The notes under the pieces: generated by a model | Told to the model about the DNA's origin: nothing | The model's input: the letters and a program-made list of their open reading frames with translations, nothing else | Databases searched by the model: none | Origin: WJKR01 sp964556395 | Lineage (GTDB): Archaea > Nanobdellota > Nanobdellia > Woesearchaeales > WJKR01 | Reading direction: 5' to 3' | Length of the DNA: 8,663 nucleotides | NCBI GenBank assembly: GCA_964556395.1 | Contig: CAZKVR010000018.1 | Span: forward strand, 1 to 8,663 | In this document: one piece after another, positions 1 to 4,604 of the stretch | How the letters are laid out: each line of letters starts with the position of its first letter | Position numbering within the stretch: position 1 is the stretch's first letter | Position numbers and translations under genes: made by a program

Positions 1-89
1 TCCTCAGACGGAGGCGGCAGGTCTTGCGAACACCCCGCCACGAGCACCGACAACGCTACCAATCCTATGATGAACAACCCTTGTCTCAT
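1..89 (-). CDS. Lipoprotein, N-terminal part only
   Basis: Only the first 29 codons are inside the window. They begin at ATG 89 and read MRQGLFIIGLVALSVLVAGC followed by SQDLPPPSE. This is a textbook lipoprotein signal peptide: a short charged N-terminus, a hydrophobic stretch and a lipobox (VAGC) whose Cys20 would be lipidated. A Pro-rich linker follows. The product should therefore sit on the outer face of the cytoplasmic membrane, for example as a transporter binding protein or surface enzyme. The mature domain is missing, so no function can be assigned. Two TATA-like elements lie upstream (110-117 and 127-135), with a perfect inverted repeat (99-112) between them and the start. Confidence 0.8.
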   Translation of the reverse strand, partial: MRQGLFIIGLVALSVLVAGCSQDLPPPSE

Positions 90-98
90 AATGATATC

Positions 99-112
99 AC
101 CTGTTTTCAGGT
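99..112. repeat. Short perfect inverted repeat in lipoprotein promoter
   Basis: ACCTG-TTTT-CAGGT is a 5-bp perfect inverted repeat with a 4-nt loop. It lies between the TATA boxes and the lipoprotein start codon and overlaps the edge of the proximal TATA element. It could be an operator for a dimeric repressor or a small 5'-UTR hairpin. The sequence alone does not decide which. Confidence 0.4.
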
Positions 113-117
113 ATAAG
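110..117 (-). promoter_or_regulatory. TATA box for lipoprotein gene
   Basis: On the minus strand this reads CTTATACC-like, centred about 25 nt upstream of ATG 89. That spacing matches the leaderless promoters elsewhere in the window. A second, stronger TATA match (TTTATATAC on the minus strand, 127-135) lies about 42 nt upstream and would give a leader of roughly 16 nt. Either or both may be used. Confidence 0.5.
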
Positions 118-144
118 GACTAAGAAGTATATAAATATGGCGAT

Positions 145-166
145 GGCTTCCGACGGGGTTGAAGCC
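145..166 (-). terminator. Possible hairpin after rnhB
   Basis: GGCTTC (145-150) and GAAGCC (161-166) form a perfect 6-bp stem with a 10-nt loop, starting just after the rnhB stop codon. The sequence following it on the minus strand is A/T-rich but has no long T run. It may help end or stabilise the rnhB mRNA. Archaeal terminators usually depend on T tracts rather than hairpins, so this is a weak call. Confidence 0.25.
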
Positions 167-168
167 TT

Positions 169-1076
169 TCAGAAACGGCCCTTCCACACAGCAGCATCCT
201 TGCCCTGCACCAAGACCTTGCCATTATGGTACAACGTGACGGTGCAGCCAGGCCTCCTCATACGCACGACTTCGGCGGCACCCTTAGCCTCGACCCGTTC
301 AAAACCCTCGCTCTCCAACGCCAAAAGCTTGTCGCGCTTCTCCACCACCCCGGGCGGCAAGGAGGTGTCAGCACCAAAACTACCCAACGACTCCTGCGAA
401 CCCTTCGCAGCGGCGCGCTTGTACGTCTGCCACGTCTTGCGGAAGAAGTCGAAGTCGGCGTAGCGCTCCCTGACAAACCTCGCCGTCCGGGGGTCCCCCG
501 GGTAGCCGGAACCGAAGTCAACACCAGCCTGCGCATGGAGCTCTTCGACGCGCTTGTCACGAGTGACTTTGGCGATAATCGAGGCCGCGGCGACGACCGG
601 GTAGTTCAGGTCAGCCTTGTGCTCGGCCTTGAGCTCGACGTCACGCTTGACACGGGCGCGCATGTCCTCAAGGTACGACTGGATGTTGGAGGACGGGCAG
701 TCGAGCATGACCTCCTTCACCTTGTAAGCCCCCAAACGGCCGACGAGCTTTGCGACTAGCTCGGCAGCCACCTCGGACTCAAGGATGTTCAGGTTGCGGG
801 CAGGGTCGAGGACGGCGTCGTCGATCTCCTCAGGCGAGACCTCGATGGTCTCGACCTCGCACAACTCCTCGATACGGGCCACCATAGCCTCGCGCTGCTC
901 ACGCGTCAATAGTTTGGAATCCTTGACGCCGATACGCTCGAGGTCGGGGAGAGAGTCCTCCTCCACCGCGGCGATAGTCATGACTAGAGGGCCAGCGACG
1001 GGGCCTTAAGGCGAACGACACCGAACCAGTATCATTCTCTGCCTGCCTCGTCAATGCCGGCGACGAACATGGTCAT
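169..1076 (-). CDS. rnhB: Ribonuclease HII, interrupted by a 32-nt intron
   Basis: RNase HII cuts the RNA strand of RNA-DNA hybrids and excises single ribonucleotides from DNA. The gene is two exons, 1076-1039 and 1006-169, which join to a 291-residue protein. All four catalytic acids are then present: Asp9 and Glu10 in GIDEAGRGPVAGP, Asp115 in VMLDCPS and Asp145 in KADLNYPVVAAASIIAKV. The archaeal motif GSGYPGDPRT also appears. Without splicing, the frame from ATG 1076 stops at a TGA after 14 codons, and the longest open frame (ATG 981) lacks Asp9, Glu10 and the GRG motif. ATG 1076 is preferred over ATG 1070 because a TATA box lies about 27 nt upstream. The C-terminus extends about 80 residues past the catalytic core and ends in a segment (VTLYHNGKVLVQGKDA) like the substrate-binding domain of RNase HIII. 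Only the intron is inferred; the family assignment is secure. Confidence 0.93.
1007..1038 (-). other. BHB mini-intron in rnhB (32 nt)
   Basis: With its flanks the insertion forms an archaeal bulge-helix-bulge splice site. The central 4-bp helix is AGGC (1044-1041) with GCCT (1012-1009). The 5' bulge is AGA (1040-1038). The 3' bulge is TAA (1008-1006), or TAAG if G1005 is unpaired. The inner stem is nine pairs, two of them G-U: 1037-1029 with 1021-1013, around a 7-nt loop. With G1005 skipped, an outer stem pairs 1045-1052 with 1004-997 with one A-C mismatch. Cutting after the second base of each bulge (after 1039 and after 1007) removes 32 nt, which is not a multiple of three and carries an in-frame TGA. 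The junction becomes GCA GGC AGA GGC CCC, coding AGRGP, exactly the RNase HII consensus. Confidence 0.9.
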
Positions 1077-1098
1077 GCGACGAATAACTTCCGGTCGG

Positions 1099-1108
1099 TT
1101 TTTATAGT
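1099..1108 (-). promoter_or_regulatory. TATA box for rnhB
   Basis: The minus strand reads CTATAAAAAC, centred about 27 nt upstream of ATG 1076, as expected for a leaderless archaeal transcript. The position supports the upstream ATG (protein beginning MTMFVAGIDEAG) over ATG 1070. Confidence 0.65.
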
Positions 1109-1115
1109 TTTCCAT

Positions 1116-1125
1116 GGCAAAAAGA
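1116..1125 (-). terminator. T tract after the HAD gene
   Basis: The minus-strand run TTCTTTTTGCC lies just over 20 nt after the stop codon of the HAD-like gene and just before the rnhB TATA box. A short T tract in this position is a plausible archaeal intrinsic terminator, ending the coiled-coil/HAD transcript before rnhB begins. Confidence 0.35.
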
Positions 1126-1146
1126 ACCAGGGCATAACCGAGAAAT

Positions 1147-1746
1147 CTACAGCACCCGCAGCTTCTCCAACTGCCGCCGTAACGTCAAGGCGTCGGTGAA
1201 CAACAACGAGAAGATGCCGACCTGGTCGGCAGCACGGCAGTGCTTCTTGAGGTCGTCGACGAACACGCACTCCTCCGCCCGCAAGCCTTCCTCGTCCAGG
1301 AGTTTCAGGTAGGCCCTCGGCTCCTGCTTGCTCACCTCCATCTCGGACGTGACGTACTCCTTGTCGAAGAGCTCCCGCTTGCCGAAGACAGACATCTTCT
1401 CCTCGGTCAACTCCAAGCCGTCGCCAGCCAATAATATGAGCCGGCACCCCTTCTGCTTGAGCTCTTCCACCAGCTCGGGCATGCCCTTGACGGGCGACTG
1501 GGTCTTGATGTGCAACTCCTTCAACTTCGGCGCCAGGTCTTCGGAAAGGCCGTGCTCTCCCAGCATGCGCGCGAACACCTCGTCGGCGTCGCACTTGCCC
1601 AGGCAGTAGTCGTGGAAGTGGTGCTTGGCAGGACCCCAGAATCCATCCTCGGTCAAACCGGTCAGTTCCAAGTACTCGTCGTCACAATCGTGGTTCTCAT
1701 AAGTGATGAGAGTCTTGTTCAAATCAAATATTATAGTGGAAATCAT
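1147..1746 (-). CDS. Divergent HAD-superfamily hydrolase-like protein
   Basis: This is a 199-residue protein with HAD (haloacid dehalogenase-type phosphatase) architecture. Motif I is IIFDLNKTL with nucleophile Asp8. Motif III is probably Lys140 in SKQEPRAY. Motif IV is VFVDDLKKH with Asp164-Asp165, followed by the typical AADQVGIFS strand. A helical cap of about 70 residues follows motif I. Two key positions are unusual: the second Asp of DxD is Asn10, and the motif II Ser/Thr appears to be Ala107 in LILLAGDG. The substrate is unknown, and activity may be altered or lost. The gene starts 11 nt after the coiled-coil gene with no TATA box of its own, so the two are probably co-transcribed. Family assignment is good; function is open. 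Confidence 0.82.
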   Translation of the reverse strand: MISTIIFDLNKTLITYENHDCDDEYLELTGLTEDGFWGPAKHHFHDYCLGKCDADEVFARMLGEHGLSEDLAPKLKELHIKTQSPVKGMPELVEELKQKGCRLILLAGDGLELTEEKMSVFGKRELFDKEYVTSEMEVSKQEPRAYLKLLDEEGLRAEECVFVDDLKKHCRAADQVGIFSLLFTDALTLRRQLEKLRVL

Positions 1747-1757
1747 GATACCAACTG

Positions 1758-2282
1758 CTACGCCGTCTCTGCACGCACCCCTTGTTTCAGGCGCTTCCTC
1801 AACGAGTCCACCTCACCAGCCTCCCGCCGGAAACGCTCCTTGAAGGAAGAGAGACGCTCCTGGATGTCCTCAGCCTGACCCGCCGCGCGCCGCAACACCT
1901 CCTTCAGCTCGCCAGGCTCGTCGAGGAGCTCCTTGACCTCATCCATGTGGACATCCTCGACGCGGCCGAGGATGCGAGTCATGAGCTTCCCCACACGCCG
2001 GTCGAGCTTGTCAAGGTGGTGGAGGTAGGAACGCGCATCATCCAAGCTAGAGGAAGAGGAATCAACCATGAGATTCTTGATCTCACCATAGAGCCTGTCA
2101 CGCTCCTTGACTATCCTCTCGAACGAGGACATCTGCCTCTCCAAGACCTTGAGGTTGTGCTCGACATCCCTGACTTGGTCGAGGTCGTCCTCGAGCTCCC
2201 GCTCCAACGAGTGGAACTGGTCATACTCCTCCTCAGTACTCTGGACGAGCCGGCGGAGGAAGTCCTTATGAGCGTCAGACAT
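1758..2282 (-). CDS. Coiled-coil protein of unknown function
   Basis: This is a 174-residue, highly charged protein without signal peptide or membrane segment. Residues about 10-75 and 95-170 have heptad-like spacing of Leu/Val between Glu, Arg and Lys, pointing to long coiled coils. A short Ser-rich break (VDSSSSSLDD) separates the two helical parts, which suggests an antiparallel hairpin. I do not recognise a family; prefoldin-like or cytoskeletal adaptor proteins have similar composition but no diagnostic motif is visible. ATG 2282 is chosen because a TATA box lies about 26 nt upstream; an open extension further upstream would run through that promoter. It heads a probable two-gene transcript with the HAD-like gene. 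Confidence 0.75.
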   Translation of the reverse strand: MSDAHKDFLRRLVQSTEEEYDQFHSLERELEDDLDQVRDVEHNLKVLERQMSSFERIVKERDRLYGEIKNLMVDSSSSSLDDARSYLHHLDKLDRRVGKLMTRILGRVEDVHMDEVKELLDEPGELKEVLRRAAGQAEDIQERLSSFKERFRREAGEVDSLRKRLKQGVRAETA

Positions 2283-2303
2283 AGTATCGGAAGAGAAAGA
2301 GAG

Positions 2304-2313
2304 GTATATAAGG
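2304..2313 (-). promoter_or_regulatory. TATA box for the coiled-coil gene
   Basis: The minus strand reads CCTTATATAC, centred about 26 nt upstream of ATG 2282. It lies only a base or two after the stop codon of the dihydrouridine synthase gene, an example of the tight packing in this window. Confidence 0.65.
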
Positions 2314-2314
2314 C

Positions 2315-3250
2315 TTACGACCGCCGACAAGGAGCGAAGACGCCCCGCAACTCCTCCACAGAACCCGCTTGCGCAATCCTTCTTCGCATCCCCTTCGCGT
2401 TATAGAACCCTTTGCTGAACATCATCGCCTGGGACTTGATACGGGAGAACTCTATCTGATACTCGATGGCTTTCTCGAGGTAACGCTCCCAGGCTTGAAG
2501 CCGTTCCTCATCGGTCGGTGTCTCATACGACCCCTTCTCGAGGTAGTCGTCGCATTGCCTGAAGATGAACGGGTTGCCCATGGCGCCGCGGCCGACCATG
2601 ACGTAGCGGCAGCCGGTCTCATCAAGCATCCGCTTGGCCTGCTCGGGGGTGGTGACGTCGCCATTACCACAGACAGGGATGTCGAGCAATTCCACCAACT
2701 CCTTGATCATGCTCCAGTCAGCCTCGCCGGAGTAGCCCTGGCTGACGGTGCGGGCGTGCAACGTGACCATGGAGACGCCGGCGTCCTGCAAGGCGAGGGC
2801 GACCTCCCTGTACACCAAGTTGTCATGAGTGGGGCCGGCGCGGATCTTCGCCGTGACGGGGACGTCGACAGCCTCGACGAGCGATGAGAAGAGCCTCTTC
2901 AAGTGCTCCCGCTCGGTCAACAAGGCGGCGCCGGCCCGCTGGGCGTTGATGTGAGGGGCGGGGCAGCCGAGGTTGACATCGATGACACTCGCATAAGGCT
3001 CGACGACCTTCGCGGCCCGCACCACGGCGTCTATATCATTGCCGAACAACTGGACGGAAGGCCCCTCGCCAGGCCTGACATCCAAGACGTCACGCAATGA
3101 TCGCTCCTTACGCACGACGCCCTCGACGCTGGTGAGCTCGGTGACGGTCAAGGCGGCGCCGAACCCGCGGCACAACTCCCTGAAGGACGCGTCGGAGACG
3201 CCCGCCATAGGAGCGAGTATGAAACGGCCGTTGATGGGGAGGGAGGTCAT
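2315..3250 (-). CDS. tRNA-dihydrouridine synthase (Dus family)
   Basis: This 311-residue flavoenzyme should reduce uridine to dihydrouridine in tRNA using FMN and NAD(P)H. Recognisable landmarks are FILAPMAGVSDASFREL (FMN-binding N-terminus), SVQLFGND, NLGCPAPHI with the catalytic Cys96, TAKIRAG with Lys135, TLHART with His165, CGNGDV, and GRGAMGNPFIF near residues 220-230. The TIM barrel is complete and followed by a helical tRNA-binding tail, as normal for the family. ATG 3250 fits a TATA box about 28 nt upstream and begins directly before the conserved region. The start overlaps the stop of the endonuclease gene (ATGA). It lies close to a tRNA gene, but which uridine it modifies cannot be told from the sequence. 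Confidence 0.93.
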   Translation of the reverse strand: MTSLPINGRFILAPMAGVSDASFRELCRGFGAALTVTELTSVEGVVRKERSLRDVLDVRPGEGPSVQLFGNDIDAVVRAAKVVEPYASVIDVNLGCPAPHINAQRAGAALLTEREHLKRLFSSLVEAVDVPVTAKIRAGPTHDNLVYREVALALQDAGVSMVTLHARTVSQGYSGEADWSMIKELVELLDIPVCGNGDVTTPEQAKRMLDETGCRYVMVGRGAMGNPFIFRQCDDYLEKGSYETPTDEERLQAWERYLEKAIEYQIEFSRIKSQAMMFSKGFYNAKGMRRRIAQAGSVEELRGVFAPCRRS

Positions 3251-3828
3251 GATGACAGAGAAAAACAAGGAGGATTAAAAGGTTGCGGAACTCGTTCTTG
3301 TAACAGATCAATGATCCGTCTTAATAGGACGTCGCTCAAATACAGGTGACAGACACCATTCTTTGTCGTCTTGCTTTGGTCGTTGAAGGTCTTGAAATAA
3401 CCCTCAGGCAATGAAAGTTCTTTTGCCCAGTACCTAATCACCTCTTGTTCAGACGCTGAGAAGTGGAGCAGGTGGAAGCAACCAGGTTTGAAATCGTGAT
3501 GTTGTACCAACCCTTGATGCCTTAACTCCTCAAGCACTATCCGGAACATCTCAGGGTCGGTGTTTGTGAATGTGAACCGTCGATAGTTTGATTTCCCCAG
3601 AGCGTTAGCCCCTTCACCTTTCAATAATCCCAAGACATAACAGAAACGAGGAGTAATCCTAAAATGCTGTGGGAAGGCACGGCTAATAGCCTTCCCTTGT
3701 AATGGACGATACCTCACATATGGCTCATCATAGGAGAGAGGGTAGGTGCTCCCTGTAGACCACGAAGGATAGGAGTATGCACCCCTTACCAAATCGGAAA
3801 CCTTGATGAGAGGAAAAATGGGGGCCAT
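3247..3828 (-). CDS. LAGLIDADG homing endonuclease, free-standing
   Basis: This is a 193-residue protein with one LAGLIDADG motif, YVLGLLKGEGAN at residues 64-75, where Glu72 would be the metal-binding catalytic acid. The following FTFTNTDPEMFRIVLEEL and the HLYLSDVLLRRIIDLL helix are typical of the fold. One motif implies a homodimer cutting a near-palindromic DNA site. I place the start at ATG 3828 because a TATA-like GTATAAGT lies about 27 nt upstream; the open frame continues back to GTG 3909, inside the tRNA T-loop intron, and through the tRNA 3' exon. The gene is visibly A/T-richer than its neighbours, suggesting recent acquisition. Its last dozen codons cover the dus promoter, and its stop overlaps the dus start. 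Start position is the main uncertainty. Confidence 0.8.
   Translation of the reverse strand: MAPIFPLIKVSDLVRGAYSYPSWSTGSTYPLSYDEPYVRYRPLQGKAISRAFPQHFRITPRFCYVLGLLKGEGANALGKSNYRRFTFTNTDPEMFRIVLEELRHQGLVQHHDFKPGCFHLLHFSASEQEVIRYWAKELSLPEGYFKTFNDQSKTTKNGVCHLYLSDVLLRRIIDLLQERVPQPFNPPCFSLSS
3273..3283 (-). promoter_or_regulatory. TATA box for the dus gene
   Basis: The minus strand reads CCTTTTAATCC, centred about 28 nt upstream of ATG 3250. It sits inside the last codons of the endonuclease gene (residues PFNPP). Confidence 0.55.
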
Positions 3829-3850
3829 GTGCCCTGAGATAAGCAGCCAG

Positions 3851-3860
3851 TACTTATACT
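3851..3860 (-). promoter_or_regulatory. Candidate TATA box for the endonuclease gene
   Basis: The minus strand reads AGTATAAGTA, centred about 27 nt upstream of ATG 3828, matching the spacing of other promoters here. It lies about 30 nt after the tRNA 3' end, so the endonuclease could be transcribed independently of the tRNA. Confidence 0.4.
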
Positions 3861-3902
3861 TCACGGGCAGGGATGACCAGTGGCCGTATAGCGGAGGGTG
3901 GA

Positions 3903-3933
3903 CTTTCACAGCATGACTTAGGCGTCGATGCTT
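3903..3933 (-). other. tRNA T-loop intron, position 59/60 (31 nt)
   Basis: This is a canonical BHB intron. The outer helix is the T-stem itself (GGTGG 3944-3940 with CCACC 3901-3897). The central helix is TTCA (3939-3936) with TGAA (3908-3905). The bulges are AAA (3935-3933) and AGT (3904-3902). The inner stem pairs AGCAT (3932-3928) with ATGCT (3914-3910), then GAC with GTC around a GCCTAA loop. Cutting after the second base of each bulge leaves the T-loop TTCAAAT. Introns at 59/60 are known from some archaeal tRNAs but are not the usual 37/38 site. Confidence 0.88.
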
Positions 3934-3973
3934 TTTGAACCACCGACCTCGGGGTTATGAGCCCCGCGGGCAT

Positions 3974-3994
3974 TGAGGTGACCTTTCGGGCCAT
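3974..3994 (-). other. tRNA D-loop intron (21 nt)
   Basis: Twenty-one extra bases interrupt the D-loop between GGAG and ATGCCC. They can form a relaxed BHB: inner stem TGGCC (3993-3989) with GGTCA (3983-3979) around CGAAA, a 3-bp central helix AGG (3999-3997) with CCT (3978-3976), and bulges AGA and CAA. Because ATG stands at both the intron start and the next exon, the exact splice points can shift by up to 3 nt without changing the mature tRNA. Confidence 0.82.
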
Positions 3995-4021
3995 CTCCTG
4001 GCTGCCCCACTCCGCTATGTT

Positions 4022-4044
4022 GGTCGTGTCGCCGAGGAACGACC
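4022..4044. repeat. Inverted repeat upstream of tRNA-Met
   Basis: GGTCGT (4022-4027) and ACGACC (4039-4044) are perfect 6-bp arms around 11 nt. They lie between the tRNA TATA box and its 5' end, covering the likely transcription start. It could be a leader hairpin near the RNase P site, or chance. Confidence 0.3.
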
Positions 4045-4048
4045 GGCT

Positions 4049-4059
4049 GTTTATAAAGC
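4049..4059 (-). promoter_or_regulatory. TATA box for tRNA-Met
   Basis: GCTTTATAAAC on the minus strand is a strong archaeal TATA box, centred about 38 nt upstream of the tRNA 5' end. This predicts a short leader of about 10-15 nt to be removed by RNase P. It starts a few bases after the kinase stop codon. Confidence 0.7.
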
Positions 4060-4064
4060 TTTGG

Positions 4065-4604
4065 TTACCTTATGGCTGCGCGGCACTTGGCGACGACCTG
4101 TCCGGGTGTGAGGACGGCCGTGTAGATGATGTTGTCGGTGGTTTTCTTGAGGGCTGCTTTGACGTCGAGGTAGTTCCGTCTCACTTTGTTTTTTAGTTCT
4201 TGGTCGTTGAGGTGGTTGAAGTGTTTTCTTTCTCGTTCTCGTTTGTAGAGGTGTTCGATGCTTGTTTGGTCGTTGATGCTCGGTAACAGTCCGATGACCG
4301 TGGATTTCTTCTTGAGGCGTTTCCGCACTTTTTCTCCGACGCCTTCTTGCGCATACAGGCTTCCGCCTGCGAGGTCTAGTATGACGCCGTCTTTCTTGAG
4401 GGCTTGTTCGCAGCAGGGGATGATGTGCTTGTTGATGATGTCTTTGCGTTTGTCCTTGAGGAGTTTCGAGAGTCCGCCGTATGGCTGTAGGAGTTCGTCC
4501 ATGAGGTCGTCCCATGAGGTGTAGCGGAGCTTGAGCTGTTCTGCGAGTAGTACGGCGGTTGTGGTCTTGCCCACGCTTCGTGGGCCTGTGATGGTGATTC
4601 TCAT
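4065..4604 (-). CDS. Small P-loop kinase, shikimate/adenylate kinase-like
   Basis: This is a 179-residue cytosolic protein. An N-terminal strand runs into a Walker A motif, TGPRSVGKTT at residues 6-15, for ATP phosphate binding. A strand and glycine pair at residues 74-82 (GVILDLAGG) resembles the GG motif of shikimate kinases. A basic stretch around residues 120-128 (YKRERERKH) could be the arginine-rich lid. The length is normal for nucleoside-monophosphate or shikimate-kinase-fold enzymes, but the substrate is unclear. A longer open frame extends upstream but merely shadows the preceding gene; ATG 4604 starts directly at the P-loop strand and overlaps the preceding stop (ATGA), so the two genes are translationally coupled. 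Codons end mainly in C or A, unlike the G/C-ending neighbours. Confidence 0.8.
   Translation of the reverse strand: MRITITGPRSVGKTTTAVLLAEQLKLRYTSWDDLMDELLQPYGGLSKLLKDKRKDIINKHIIPCCEQALKKDGVILDLAGGSLYAQEGVGEKVRKRLKKKSTVIGLLPSINDQTSIEHLYKRERERKHFNHLNDQELKNKVRRNYLDVKAALKKTTDNIIYTAVLTPGQVVAKCRAAIR

Larger units (their letters stand above)
3889..4016 (-). tRNA. Initiator tRNA-Met (CAU) with two introns
   Basis: The gene has three exons, 4016-3995, 3973-3934 and 3902-3889, which join to a 76-nt tRNA. All arms form: acceptor AGCGGAG/CTCCGCT, D-stem GGGC/GCCC, anticodon stem CGGGG/CCCCG around CTCATAA, and T-stem GGTGG/CCACC around TTCAAAT. The AGCGG start, the GG-rich anticodon stem and the sequence as a whole match archaeal initiator tRNA-Met. 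The discriminator is A3889 and CCA is not encoded. The anticodon loop is uninterrupted; the introns are instead in the D-loop and T-loop. A TATA box lies at 4049-4059. The LAGLIDADG gene follows, and its open frame overlaps the tRNA 3' exon. Confidence 0.93.

Noticed and set aside
226..759. Plus-strand open frame opposite rnhB
   Set aside because: Antisense shadow of a conserved enzyme with no recognisable domain.
169..981. rnhB taken as an intact gene starting at ATG 981
   Set aside because: This start drops the DEAGRG motif and two catalytic acids, which are encoded immediately upstream and separated only by the BHB insertion.
1007..1038. rnhB insertion as a plain frameshift or pseudogene lesion
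   Set aside because: A random 32-nt insertion would not be expected to form a BHB motif whose standard cuts restore the exact family consensus in frame.
3829..3909. GTG 3909 as the endonuclease start
   Set aside because: It lies inside the tRNA T-loop intron, and the first residues would be translated tRNA 3' exon. ATG 3828 has well-spaced promoter support. Not fully excluded.
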